From the NCBI GenBank assembly GCA_046330455.1, contig JAXLSU010000003.1, positions 248,001 to 312,000 on the forward strand: a stretch of 64,000 nucleotides of DNA, read 5' to 3'. A program made the position numbers and the translations under genes. Origin of the DNA: CAVQXR01 sp046330455 (GTDB lineage Bacteria; Actinomycetota; Thermoleophilia; Gaiellales; Gaiellaceae). Positions within the stretch are counted from its first letter, which is position 1. Every line of letters starts with the position of its first letter. Positions 25,120 through 34,205 of this stretch are shown here, piece after piece. Below the pieces are notes generated by a model. That model saw nothing but the letters and a program-made list of their open reading frames with translations, was not told the origin of the DNA and made no database searches.

Positions 25120-26099
25120 GACGGATCCCGCGGCGCGTGCGGATCGCGCTCAACGTCGCGATCTCGGCCGCCGTGATCGCCTACCTCGTCTGGCAGATCG
25201 ACATCGGCCAGACGATCGACGTGATCGCCGACACGAACGTCGTCTACCTCGCGCTTGCGACGCTCGTCTTCTTCGCATCGACGTGGGGCATGGCCTGGCG
25301 CTGGCAGCTCCTGCTCGCCGCGCGCGGCGTCCACGAGCCGATGTCCTGGCTGACGAGCATGTACTTCATCGGGTACGCGGCGACGCAGGTGCTGCCGACC
25401 GGGATCGGCGGCGACGCCGTCCGCATCGTCGAGCATTCGCGCCGCAGGCCCGGGCAGGGCGGCGAGGTCGCGGCGGCGGTGCTGCTCGAGCGGGTGATCG
25501 GGGCGGCCGGCGTGCTCGTGATGGTGGGGATCGGGCTCATCGCCGCGATCGGACGCTACGACGACATCCGCTTCCTCGTCACCGTCGAGCTCGTCTCGAT
25601 CGTGCTGGTCGGTGCCGGTCTCTTCCTGCTCTTCTCGACGACGGCCCGCCGGCACCTGCGGTTCATGGGGCCGCTGACCGCGAAGCTCCGCGTCGAGCGC
25701 CATGCGCGTGCGCTCTACGAGGCGATGCACGCCTACCGGCAGCATCCACGCGAGGTTCTCGTCGTCCTCGTCGTCTCCGTCGTCCTCCAGTTCGTCCGGA
25801 TCATCTCGATCTGGCTCTGCGGCCTCGCCGTCGGCATCGACCTCTCGCTGCTTCCGTACGTGATCCTCGGCCCGCTCCTGTTCCTCGCGATGATGGTGCC
25901 GTTCACGATCAACGGGCTCGGCGTGCGCGAGGCGTTCTTCGTCGCGTTCCTCGGCCGGTTCGGCGTCGACCCGGACACCGCGTTCGCTGCCGGGTTCCTG
26001 TTCTACGCGGTGACGATCGCCGCCGCCGTGCCCGGCGCCGTCCTGCTGCTCTGGCGCAGCACCCGGCCGGCCGTCGTGGGCCCCCGGACAGAGGCGTGA
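25116..26099 (+). CDS. Flippase-like membrane protein (UPF0104/AglD/MprF-N-like)
   Basis: A 327-residue integral membrane protein with about eight hydrophobic segments, of the lysylphosphatidylglycerol-synthase transmembrane family. Typical elements are AWRWQLLLAARG near residue 60, VLPTGIGGDAVRI near 90, LLERVIGAAG, and PFTINGLGVREAFF near 270. Members have been linked to movement of lipid-linked sugars or lipids. ATGA overlap with the aminotransferase. Followed by the 72-base inverted-repeat element. Confidence 0.85.
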   Translation: MRRIPRRVRIALNVAISAAVIAYLVWQIDIGQTIDVIADTNVVYLALATLVFFASTWGMAWRWQLLLAARGVHEPMSWLTSMYFIGYAATQVLPTGIGGDAVRIVEHSRRRPGQGGEVAAAVLLERVIGAAGVLVMVGIGLIAAIGRYDDIRFLVTVELVSIVLVGAGLFLLFSTTARRHLRFMGPLTAKLRVERHARALYEAMHAYRQHPREVLVVLVVSVVLQFVRIISIWLCGLAVGIDLSLLPYVILGPLLFLAMMVPFTINGLGVREAFFVAFLGRFGVDPDTAFAAGFLFYAVTIAAAVPGAVLLLWRSTRPAVVGPRTEA

Positions 26100-26103
26100 G
26101 AGC

Positions 26104-26175
26104 GCTTGTGTTTCAAGCCACGATCTTGAATCTCGGGTGTGACCGCGATCTCTGCATGTGGCTTGAAACACAAGC
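26104..26175. repeat. 72-base element with perfect 18-base terminal inverted repeats
   Basis: GCTTGTGTTTCAAGCCAC (26104-26121) and its exact reverse complement (26158-26175) flank a 36-base core. The element is less GC-rich than its surroundings and ends 3 bases before the ATG of the next gene. No target-site duplication is obvious. It could be a miniature mobile element or a strong hairpin that masks the downstream start. Confidence 0.9.
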
Positions 26176-26178
26176 CCC

Positions 26179-27081
26179 ATGAGCCGACCGGTGGCGGACG
26201 TATCCGTGATCGTCGTGTGCCTGAACGGGCTCCCCTGGCTCGAGCGCTGCCTTGCGAGCGTCGCCGGGCACGAGACGATCGTCGTCGACCACGGCTCGAC
26301 CGACGGGTCGGTGGAGCTCGTGCGCCGGTCGTTTCCCGAGGCGAGGCTGATCGAGCAGGGAAACGTCGGGATGGGCGGTGGGAACAACGCCGGCATGCGG
26401 ATTGCCGGCGGGCGCTACTTCCTGCTGCTCAACTCGGATGCGTGGGTCGAGACGGACGGGGTCGAGGAGCTCGTCGCCTTCGCCGACGCCCACCCTCGCG
26501 CTGCGGTAGTGGGCCCGCGCCTGCGCAATCCCGACGGCACCCTCCAGCGCTCCGTCCGGGGCTTCCCGACCGTGTGGCGCCTCGCGACCGAGTACTTCTT
26601 CCTGCGCAAGCTCGCGCCACGCTCGCGCGCCCTGAACGCGCTCTACGGAGCCGGCTTCGACCACGAGTCGCCGCGCGAGGTGGACTGGGTTTCCGGCGCC
26701 TGCCTGCTCGTCCGGCGTGAGGCCGCCGACCTGGTCGGTCTCTTCGACGAGGATTACTTCATGTTCAGCGAGGAGACGGACTGGTGCTACCGGTTCCACG
26801 AGGCCGGCTGGACAGTGATGTTCGAACCGGGTGCCGAGGTCGTCCACGTGGGCGGAGCAACCCACGGCGGGAGCCTCTACCGCGAGAACCTCCGCGGCCA
26901 CCTTCGCTTCCTCGCGAAGCATCGCGGCCTCGCGACGGCCAGGCGGGCACGACGGATGCTGCTCGTGGCCCTGCGGCTGCGAGGGCTCCTGTTCCGGGGC
27001 GAGCGCGGCCGGCTCTACCGCGACGCCGCCGGGTGGCTCCGCTCGGGCTCGGTCGAGACGCTCCTGGAGACGCGTCCGTGA
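26179..27081 (+). CDS. Family 2 glycosyltransferase (rhamnosyltransferase WbbL-like)
   Basis: A 300-residue GT2 enzyme with SVIVVCLNGLPWLERCL, VDHGSTDGS, NVGMGGGNNAGM, and the DxD-like NSDAWVE. WVSGACLLVRREA and FDEDYFMFSEETDWCYRF near residue 190 match the WbbL/rhamnosyltransferase subgroup. It probably extends the lipid-linked repeat unit. The start follows the 72-base inverted repeat with no clear Shine-Dalgarno. The stop overlaps the following ATP-grasp gene (GTGA). Confidence 0.9.
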   Translation: MSRPVADVSVIVVCLNGLPWLERCLASVAGHETIVVDHGSTDGSVELVRRSFPEARLIEQGNVGMGGGNNAGMRIAGGRYFLLLNSDAWVETDGVEELVAFADAHPRAAVVGPRLRNPDGTLQRSVRGFPTVWRLATEYFFLRKLAPRSRALNALYGAGFDHESPREVDWVSGACLLVRREAADLVGLFDEDYFMFSEETDWCYRFHEAGWTVMFEPGAEVVHVGGATHGGSLYRENLRGHLRFLAKHRGLATARRARRMLLVALRLRGLLFRGERGRLYRDAAGWLRSGSVETLLETRP

Positions 27082-28271
27082 GCGGGCCGGCGATGGCCGC
27101 TGCCGCGGGCTCGCTCGAGCAACTGGGACGCCGCCTGTCACGTTCGCCGAGGAGGCCGGCCGTCGTGATGAACGCCGGCTGGGTGAACGGCCTCGCGGCG
27201 GTCAGGTCGCTCGGAAGAGCGGGAATCCCGGTCGTGGCGGTCGACTGGAGCGCGTCCGGCCTCGGGCGGAGGTCACGGTATGCGGAGGCTCTCGTCTGCC
27301 CGAACCCGGACGATGACGAGCCGGGCTTCACGGCGCTTCTCGCCGCGCTCGGCGACACGCTCGGGGGCGGGGTTCCCGTCTTCCCCACGCACGACCCCGA
27401 CCTGAACGCGATCGCACGAAACGCCTCGGCGCTCGGCGGTCGCTACCTCAACCCGTTTCCGGCGTGGAGCCTGCTCGAGCGGATCCAGGAGAAGCGGTTC
27501 CAGCTCGAGCAGGCTGCAGCCGCCGGAGTGCCCGTGCCGCAGACCGCGTACCCGAGATCGGTGGAGGAGGCCGTGCGGGCGGCGGACACGATCGGCTACC
27601 CGGTGCTCGTGAAGCCGTCGCGGCCGGCCGAGTTCAGGCGTCGCTTCCGCAGGCAGGCGCTTCGCTGCGACACCCGGGCCGAGCTCGAGCGGGTGTTCGG
27701 CGAGGCGGCGGAGCTGACGCCGATGGTCCAGGAGCTCGTTCCGGGCGGTGACGGCGAGCTGTACACGCTCGGCAGCTACGTCGCGGCCGACGGTGAGCCG
27801 CTCGGCCTGTTCTGCGGACGCAAGCTGCGCCAGTTCCCCCCCGGCGTCGGAACGTGCCGGGTCGGGGAGGCCGTCTGGGTGGACGAGGTCGTCGACCAGG
27901 GCCTGCGGTTCCTCGCGGCGCTCGGGTTCATGGGTATCTCGCAGGTCGAGTTCAAGCGCGACCCGCGCGACGGGCGTTTCAAGCTGATGGAGATCAACCC
28001 TCGCCTGTGGCAGTGGCACGGGCTCGCAGCGGCGTGCGGCGTCGACCTGCCGCTGATCGCCTACCGGGACCTGACCGGTGACAGGCCGCGGCCGGTCCGG
28101 ATGCGGGGAGCGGGCACGCGCTGGGCGATCTCGCTGCTCGCCGGCGAGGGGCCCGCGTTCCAGCGCCCGCCGTATGCCGACGCGGTGTTCGCACTCGACG
28201 ACCCGCTCCCGGGCCTCGTGCAGGCCTCGCGCGTGTTGCGTGCGGCGTTCGCGGGCAGGGGACGCGCATGA
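27078..28271 (+). CDS. ATP-grasp ligase (polysaccharide locus, no. 3)
   Basis: A 397-residue ATP-grasp protein resembling carboxylate-amine ligases of the D-aspartate-ligase or PylC type. VVMNAGWVNGLAAVRSLG begins the pre-ATP-grasp domain, THDPDLNAIARNA follows, YPVLVKPSRPAEFRRRF is the ATP-binding region and FKLMEINPRLWQWHGLA the Mg-binding end. The NPRLWQW ending recalls ligases acting on sugar- or peptidoglycan-linked carboxylates. GTG start overlaps the glycosyltransferase, and the stop overlaps the deacetylase-like gene (ATGA). Confidence 0.83.
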   Translation: MSGPAMAAAAGSLEQLGRRLSRSPRRPAVVMNAGWVNGLAAVRSLGRAGIPVVAVDWSASGLGRRSRYAEALVCPNPDDDEPGFTALLAALGDTLGGGVPVFPTHDPDLNAIARNASALGGRYLNPFPAWSLLERIQEKRFQLEQAAAAGVPVPQTAYPRSVEEAVRAADTIGYPVLVKPSRPAEFRRRFRRQALRCDTRAELERVFGEAAELTPMVQELVPGGDGELYTLGSYVAADGEPLGLFCGRKLRQFPPGVGTCRVGEAVWVDEVVDQGLRFLAALGFMGISQVEFKRDPRDGRFKLMEINPRLWQWHGLAAACGVDLPLIAYRDLTGDRPRPVRMRGAGTRWAISLLAGEGPAFQRPPYADAVFALDDPLPGLVQASRVLRAAFAGRGRA

Positions 28272-29470
28272 TTCCGGCCGAGGTCGAGCGGCGGGCGCGG
28301 TGGGTGCTCGATACCCTCGGCGCCCGGGACCTCGGGCTCGGCGACGACGTCCCGTACGTCGAGGCGGCGTGGGAGCAGGTCGAACGGGGAGAGCGACCCG
28401 CCGGCGACGACCTCGCCGAGGCGTTCTTCCACCTGGCCCGGATCGAGGAGCTCGGGGCGCCGCTCGACCGGCACGGGCGCTTCTCAGCCTCGGAATCCTG
28501 CCTCGATCCGCTCGATCCACCGCTCGAGCGGCTGCGGGCGAGGCTCGGGCTCGACCCGCCCCGGTGGCACGGAGCACGCTTCGCCGTCGCGCTCACCCAC
28601 GACGTCGATACGCCCTGGCGCTGGACCGGGATCGGCCTGCGCGGGGCCGCGGCACGGCTGCGTGACCACGCACGCGCCGGGAGGATGCAGCCGGCGCTCA
28701 GGGAGGCCCGCGGGCTGGCCGGGGTGCCGATGCACCGGCTCCGGGGGACCGATCCGAACTGGCGGTTCGACCGGCTGCTGCGGATCACCCGCGCCCGGGG
28801 CTCCTCGCAGACGTTCTTCCTGATGGCGGGCCACCGCCACCCTGCCGACGGCGCAGCTCCCGCAGCGTACGAGCGCCTGCGCCCGCGCCTCGTCGAGACG
28901 CTTCTCGAGGGGGGTGCCGAGATCGGCCTGCACGGAAGCTATACGGCGGCGGACGACCTGGCCGTTCTCGCCGATGAGAAGCGGCGGCTGGAGGCGCTCG
29001 CCGGTCCGGTCGGCGGGCACCGGTTCCACTACCTCCGCGTCGATCCGCACCGGAACCTGCCGTGGCTCGCTGCGGCCGGGCTCGCGTACGACACGACGCT
29101 CGGGTTCGCCGACCGGCCCGGGTTCAGGGCGGGGATCGCGCAGCCCTTCCGGCCGTGGGACCACGACGCCGGCCGGCCGCTCGACCTCGTCGAGATCCCC
29201 CTCGCCCTGATGGACGTGACCCTGGCCGAAGAGCGCTACCTCGGCCTCTCGGCCCGCGCGGCCGAGCGTCACGTTCTCGGGCTCGTCTCGTACGCGGCCG
29301 CCCACGGCGGCGGCTTCTCGGTGCTCTGGCACAACGACCGGTTCGACCCGACCACGTCGCGCGGTTGGGACCGCCTCTACCTGCGCCTGATCGACGCCGT
29401 CCGTGCCGCAGGCGGCGTGTGCCTCTCCGCCGGAGAGCTCGCCGAGGAGGCGCGTACGTGGCTTCCGTGA
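28268..29470 (+). CDS. Polysaccharide deacetylase-like protein
   Basis: A 400-residue protein with a NodB-like metal motif ALTHDVDTPW near residue 115, FFLMAGHRH, and the second motif GLHGSYTAADD near residue 220, as in cytoplasmic carbohydrate esterase 4-like proteins found in capsule clusters. A C-terminal SVLWHNDRF fits the conserved His of the family. No signal peptide. It may deacetylate a repeat-unit sugar before export. Coupled to both neighbours, overlapping the next gene by 13 bases. Confidence 0.8.
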   Translation: MIPAEVERRARWVLDTLGARDLGLGDDVPYVEAAWEQVERGERPAGDDLAEAFFHLARIEELGAPLDRHGRFSASESCLDPLDPPLERLRARLGLDPPRWHGARFAVALTHDVDTPWRWTGIGLRGAAARLRDHARAGRMQPALREARGLAGVPMHRLRGTDPNWRFDRLLRITRARGSSQTFFLMAGHRHPADGAAPAAYERLRPRLVETLLEGGAEIGLHGSYTAADDLAVLADEKRRLEALAGPVGGHRFHYLRVDPHRNLPWLAAAGLAYDTTLGFADRPGFRAGIAQPFRPWDHDAGRPLDLVEIPLALMDVTLAEERYLGLSARAAERHVLGLVSYAAAHGGGFSVLWHNDRFDPTTSRGWDRLYLRLIDAVRAAGGVCLSAGELAEEARTWLP

Positions 29471-31545
29471 GCCTTCGCCTCGCTTCAGCCGCCGGGCTGC
29501 CGGGGATCTCGCCGGCATTCCTGACGACGGTGCTGGCGGCACCGGTCGCGCTCGCGGTCGGGCGCGTGCTCCCCGCCGAGGGCGGAGGGCTCGCCCTCCG
29601 CCTCGCCGCTGCGGCTCTGCTCGTGCTCGTGATCCCGGGCTGGCTGTTCGTCTGTGCGCTCGGCCGCCCGACCCGCCCAGGGCTCGCGCTCGCGGCGTCG
29701 CTCGTCTGGAGTCTCGCGATGTGCTTTCTGGCTTACGCGCTCACGTTCGCCGCCGGCGCCTCGCTCCCGCTCGCGATCGCGGCCCTCGCGATCCTCTCCG
29801 GAGGTGCCCTGCTCGCCGCGCTGCGCGCGGTCCCGGCGGGGTTTCAGAGGGACGACCTCCGTGCTGTCGCCTGGCTCGTCCTGCTCGGCGTCGCCCTGTG
29901 CGGGCTCGTCTGGTGGAGCGCCGTCTCCGTCACGGGCGACGAGCTGTATCAGCTCGCGCGCGTCCGCAAGCTCGACGAGGTCCCGGCGCTGTTCGGAGTC
30001 TCCGCCGTGAGCGAGCTCCGCGGCGGCGGCCCGGGTCCTGCGTCGGCGTTCCCGCTCTGGGAGGGTGTTCTCGCCCTGATCGGCAGGCTCGCCGGTGTCG
30101 ACGCCTCGCTCGTCGTGCAGCACGTCGGCGGGGTGCTCGTGCCGCTGGCCGTCGTCCTCTCGTTCGCGGCCGGGCGTGAGCTGTTCGGCCGGGTCGCGGC
30201 CGGAATCGCGACCGCGGTCGCCCAGCTCGTAGTCGTGGCGCTCCCGCTCGGAGGCATCGGTGCGCTCGCCCAGCTCGCGGGCTCGGCGACCGCGTCGCGG
30301 CTCCTGATCGTCCCGGCACTCCTCGCGCTCGCCTTCGCCTGGATCGCCGACCGGCGCTGGCTGTGGCTTGCAACGGCGGGCGTGGGAGGCCTTGCGCTCG
30401 CGGCAGTCCGGCCCTCGCATCTCGTGTTCCTAGTGCTCGGCCTGGTCGGTTTCGCGCTCGTCAGGCTGCTCGGCGGTGCGCGGGGGAGAGCGGATGCAGG
30501 CCTCGTCGGGCTCCTGCTGGCCGCGCTCGTCGTGGCGGGTGGGCTGTTCTTCGCCTGGCTGTGGCCGTTTGCGAGCGATGCCAACGCGTTTCTCCCGACG
30601 GCTCCGTATCGCGCCGCCGCCGCCGCGCTCCATGACGACGTGCTCGTGCGCGTGGGGGACTTCTTCTCGCTCGAAGCCGGCGCGCTCGCCGGCGGCGGAG
30701 CCGGGGTCGTCGCGGGGCTCGCCGCCACGGTGGCGGCAGTCTTCGGCGTTCGCCGACGCTGGGGCGCCTTCGTCGTCGGCTCGACCCTCGCGCTGCTGGC
30801 GACCGCGCTCGTGCCGGTGCTCTTCTGGCCGCTCTCCGAGCTCGTCACCCTTCCCGAGGCCGCAAGGCTGGCCGTTCTGCTGCCGCTGCCGTTCTCCCTT
30901 GCCGGTGCGGCGCTGCTCGCCGCGACGGCCGGAGCGGTCGGCGTCGCAGCGGCCGCGGGCCTCGGTCTCGGGCTGGCGCTCGCCTTCGGTGCCGGCGACG
31001 CGGGCGGCCCCGCCTGGGCCGTCTGGCTCGCGGTAGCGGGCTGCCTCGTGGCCCTTGCCGCCCGTCGCGATCTCGACACCGATCGGGCCCCGGCCCGGCT
31101 CGCCGTGGCCGCGATCGTCGCCCTCGCCGTTCCGGTGGCCGCGGTCGGCCTCACCGACCTCGAGCAGGACGCCCGTGACCCGCGGGCGCTCCCCGCGCCG
31201 CTCGTGGAGCTCGTCCGGGCGCAGGTGCCCGCGCGGGCGGTCGTGTTCGCCGACCTCGAGGCCGGCTACCGGCTCGCCGCTGCGGCTCCGATCACGATCG
31301 TGGCGCAGCCTGCCCGCTACGGGACCGCCACCGCGACCGCCGATGTCGCGGGGCGGCGGCGCGACGTGATCGCGTTCTTCCGTGGCGACGGGCTCTCGTA
31401 TCTCGATCGGGGCGACATCCTCAGTCGCTACTCGGCCGGGTGGCTGCTCGTCGACCGCGAGCGGGGGCGCCCCGACTACCCGCGCTTCCTTCCCGCTCCC
31501 ATCTTCGACGACGGTCGCTACGCGTTCTACGACCTGCACCGCTGA
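29458..31545 (+). CDS. Large membrane protein, possible GT-C glycosyltransferase
   Basis: A 695-residue protein with about 14-16 hydrophobic segments and a soluble C-terminal end. After the early helices, a loop reads VTGDELYQLARVRKLDE near residue 160, the sort of acidic loop that carries catalysis in GT-C enzymes using polyprenyl-phosphate sugars. I cannot assign a family. Start GTG 29458 is supported by AGGAGG at 29445-29450, 7 bases upstream; GTG 29467 is an alternative. It could use the product of the DPM1-like enzyme at 20849. Confidence 0.72.
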   Translation: MASVSLRLASAAGLPGISPAFLTTVLAAPVALAVGRVLPAEGGGLALRLAAAALLVLVIPGWLFVCALGRPTRPGLALAASLVWSLAMCFLAYALTFAAGASLPLAIAALAILSGGALLAALRAVPAGFQRDDLRAVAWLVLLGVALCGLVWWSAVSVTGDELYQLARVRKLDEVPALFGVSAVSELRGGGPGPASAFPLWEGVLALIGRLAGVDASLVVQHVGGVLVPLAVVLSFAAGRELFGRVAAGIATAVAQLVVVALPLGGIGALAQLAGSATASRLLIVPALLALAFAWIADRRWLWLATAGVGGLALAAVRPSHLVFLVLGLVGFALVRLLGGARGRADAGLVGLLLAALVVAGGLFFAWLWPFASDANAFLPTAPYRAAAAALHDDVLVRVGDFFSLEAGALAGGGAGVVAGLAATVAAVFGVRRRWGAFVVGSTLALLATALVPVLFWPLSELVTLPEAARLAVLLPLPFSLAGAALLAATAGAVGVAAAAGLGLGLALAFGAGDAGGPAWAVWLAVAGCLVALAARRDLDTDRAPARLAVAAIVALAVPVAAVGLTDLEQDARDPRALPAPLVELVRAQVPARAVVFADLEAGYRLAAAAPITIVAQPARYGTATATADVAGRRRDVIAFFRGDGLSYLDRGDILSRYSAGWLLVDRERGRPDYPRFLPAPIFDDGRYAFYDLHR

Positions 31546-31572
31546 GGTCGTCGCGACAATGGCTGGATCGGC

Positions 31573-32799
31573 ATGAAGCTCCTCGTCGTCTCCCTCTACT
31601 GGCCTCCTGCGGGCGGGCCCGGTGTGCAGCGGCCGCTGAAGCTCTCGGGGCACCTCGCAGCGATGGGGCACGAGGTCCACGTGCTCGCGCCCGACGATCC
31701 CAAGTGGCTCCACACAGACCGCTCGCAGACGAGCCCGCCCGGCGTGACCGTCCACCGAGCCCGCAACGTGGGCCCGCGGGCGCGACGGCCGGCCGAGGAG
31801 CTGCGCCGCGCGCACGGCCTCGACCGGCTGGTCGTGCGCGCCGAGCTCGCCGCGAGGGCGGCGCTCGTGCCGGATGCGAGCGTGCTGTGGAACGTGACGG
31901 CGATCAGGGCGGCGCTCGGAATCGTGAGGCGCCACGGCATCGACGCGGTGCTGACCACATCGCCGCCGGGCTCGGTCCACCTCGTCGGGCTCGCCGTCAA
32001 GCGGCGTACGGGGGTCGCCTGGATCGCCGACCTCCGCGACTCGCTCGTCTCGCACGCCCACCGGCGGCGTGAGATCCGCGGCGAGGGCCGCCTCGCCGGC
32101 CGGGTCGCCCGCGACGCGAGCGCGATCGCCTGTGCGTCGGCCGCAATCGTCGCCGAGACGGAGCGCCTCTCTCCCTCCGGGCCGGTGCGCCTGATCGGCA
32201 ACGGCTGCGACTTCGACGACTTCGCCGGGCTCCCCTACCTTCGCGGGGCCCGGTTCCGGATCACGCACGCGGGCAGCTTCTTCGGCCGCCGCGACCCGCG
32301 ACCCTTCCTCGACGCGCTCGCCGTGGTCGACGGCGTGACCGCCCGCTTCGTGGGGGACTTCCGCAGCCGCGACCGGGAGCACGCAGACCGGCTCGGCCTC
32401 GGTGACCGCCTCGAGCTGGTCTCGTACCTGCCGCACGCCGAGTCGCTCGCGCTCCAGCGCGACTCCGACGCGCTCCTGCTCCTGATCCCGGAGGCGGACG
32501 GGCGGGGACGCGGCGTACTCTCCGGAAAGGTGTTCGAGTACCTCTCGGCCGGCCGCCCCATCCTCGCCGCCGTCCCACCGGACGGCGAGGCGGCAGCGCT
32601 GATCCGCGAGCTCGGCGCCGGGCTCGTCGTGGCGCCCGACGAGCCCGAGGCGATCGAGGAGGGCCTGCGCGCGCTCGTCGATCGCTGGCGCCGCAACACG
32701 CTCGAGCCCGTCACGCTCGACCCCGCGGCCCGGCGCCGGCTGGATCGCCGGACGCGGGCCGAGGAGCTCGAGGCGCTGCTTCACGAGGTCGTCGGTTGA
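31573..32799 (+). CDS. Glycosyltransferase, GT4-like
   Basis: A 408-residue GT-B enzyme. KLLVVSLYWPPAGGPGVQRPLKL at the N-terminus (residues 2-24) is typical of GT4 proteins that modify surface glycans. TTSPPGSVHLVG, WIADLRDSL and IGNGCDFDDF follow, then the donor-site part SGKVFEYLSAGRPILA near residue 318. It is separated by 27 bases from the membrane protein upstream and overlaps the polymerase downstream (TTGA). Confidence 0.88.
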   Translation: MKLLVVSLYWPPAGGPGVQRPLKLSGHLAAMGHEVHVLAPDDPKWLHTDRSQTSPPGVTVHRARNVGPRARRPAEELRRAHGLDRLVVRAELAARAALVPDASVLWNVTAIRAALGIVRRHGIDAVLTTSPPGSVHLVGLAVKRRTGVAWIADLRDSLVSHAHRRREIRGEGRLAGRVARDASAIACASAAIVAETERLSPSGPVRLIGNGCDFDDFAGLPYLRGARFRITHAGSFFGRRDPRPFLDALAVVDGVTARFVGDFRSRDREHADRLGLGDRLELVSYLPHAESLALQRDSDALLLLIPEADGRGRGVLSGKVFEYLSAGRPILAAVPPDGEAAALIRELGAGLVVAPDEPEAIEEGLRALVDRWRRNTLEPVTLDPAARRRLDRRTRAEELEALLHEVVG

Positions 32800-34190
32800 G
32801 CGTTGCGCTGCCCGCACCGCGCACCGCCGCGCCGGCAGCGGCGGGTCTCGGTCGTCTCGTCGACGCGCTCCTGCTCGCGAACGTCTTCACGATCACCTTC
32901 GCCAAGATCCGTTGGGCCGCCGGCGGACCGGACGTGAACGTCTCCGACATCGCGGCTGCCGCGTTCGTGGCTGCCTTTGCGGCCGACCGGGTCGGGCGCC
33001 GCGACGGGCGGGTCCAGCGAACGGTCGCGATCTTGCTCGGCTTCTTTCTCCTCTTCCTGCTCGTCTACCTCGCCGGCTTCTACAGCCTCGAGACGACCGC
33101 CGACCGGACGCAGTTCGTGAAGGGGCTCGTGAAGTTCGTGATCCACTTCGCCTTCCTCGTCTGTGCCGTCGCCCAGCTCGCGAACCGGAGCCCGGGGTTC
33201 TACTGGCGGACGCTCGGCTGGTTCACGGCAGGCGTCGTCGCGAACGCGGCCTACGGCGTCCTCCAGCTCGCCGTTGCCGAGCTGACCGGAGGCAACCTCG
33301 ACCGGACGGTGCTCTCCGCCATCGGCAGCTACCAGCGCGGCGGGATCAACGTGTACGGCGCGGTCGACGGCGCGAGCGTCTTCCGGACGAACGCGCTCAC
33401 CCTCGACCCGAACCACCTCGGGATCATGCTGATCGTCCCCCTGCTCGTGCTCCTCCCGATCTATCTCCGGCTCGAGCGCGGCAACCGCTGGCGAACTCCG
33501 CTCGCGGCCGTGCTCGCCTTCCTCGCCGTCGTCGAGCTCTCGACCCTGTCGCGCAGCGGCCTGCTCGGGCTCGCGGCCGGGCTCGCCGTGCTCGCGCTTC
33601 CCTACCGGCCCTATCTGCTCTCGGCCCGGCTGCTCGTCCCGCTCGGGCTCGCGGCCGGTGTCGTGGCCGCCGTCGTCTCGCAGCGGACGGGGTTCTTCGA
33701 GCAGGTCGTGCGTGCGCGGACGTCGTTCGGGGGCGGCTCGACCAACGTGCATCTCCAGATCTACGAGCTCGTCCCTCCGGTGATCGGCGAGCACCCGCTG
33801 TTCGGGCTCGGGCTCAACACGTTCTCGACCTACTACGAGTTCATCACGGGCGAGTCCGACTGGGGGCCCCACTCGTACTACATCGCGCTGCTCGCCGAGA
33901 CCGGGATCGTCGGCACGGTGGTCTTCCTCGTCTACCTCGCCTACCTGTTCGTCCGTCTCGGCGTGCTGCGGCGGATCGGGCGGGAGCTCGCACGTGTGGG
34001 CGACGCCGCCGCCGCGCGGGTCCTCCCGCTCGGCTGGGGGCTCACCGCCGCGCTCGTGGGCACGCTCGCGGCGAACGTCTTCTACCTGACGATGCAGATG
34101 TACTACTTCTTCGTGCTCGCGCTGTTCATCCTCGCCGCGCCGCTCGTCTTCAGCGGCCGTCCCGTGGCCTCGACGACCGGCGCCCAGTAG
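32796..34190 (+). CDS. O-antigen polymerase/ligase (Wzy-like), second copy
   Basis: A 464-residue polytopic protein. TLSRSGLLGLAAGLAVLAL near residue 250 and a large loop containing EHPLFGLGLNTFSTYYE plus GPHSYYIALLAETGIVG near residue 350 are hallmarks of the O-antigen ligase/polymerase family. It lies between glycosyltransferases, the position expected of the repeat-unit polymerase. TTG start overlaps the upstream stop. The first copy is at 4198. Confidence 0.88.
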   Translation: MSVALPAPRTAAPAAAGLGRLVDALLLANVFTITFAKIRWAAGGPDVNVSDIAAAAFVAAFAADRVGRRDGRVQRTVAILLGFFLLFLLVYLAGFYSLETTADRTQFVKGLVKFVIHFAFLVCAVAQLANRSPGFYWRTLGWFTAGVVANAAYGVLQLAVAELTGGNLDRTVLSAIGSYQRGGINVYGAVDGASVFRTNALTLDPNHLGIMLIVPLLVLLPIYLRLERGNRWRTPLAAVLAFLAVVELSTLSRSGLLGLAAGLAVLALPYRPYLLSARLLVPLGLAAGVVAAVVSQRTGFFEQVVRARTSFGGGSTNVHLQIYELVPPVIGEHPLFGLGLNTFSTYYEFITGESDWGPHSYYIALLAETGIVGTVVFLVYLAYLFVRLGVLRRIGRELARVGDAAAARVLPLGWGLTAALVGTLAANVFYLTMQMYYFFVLALFILAAPLVFSGRPVASTTGAQ

Positions 34191-34205
34191 GATCAGCGAG
34201 CGTCG

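Noticed and set aside
30430..32817. 795-codon minus-strand frame
   Set aside because: Opposite a membrane protein and a glycosyltransferase; composition is charged antisense of hydrophobic codons.
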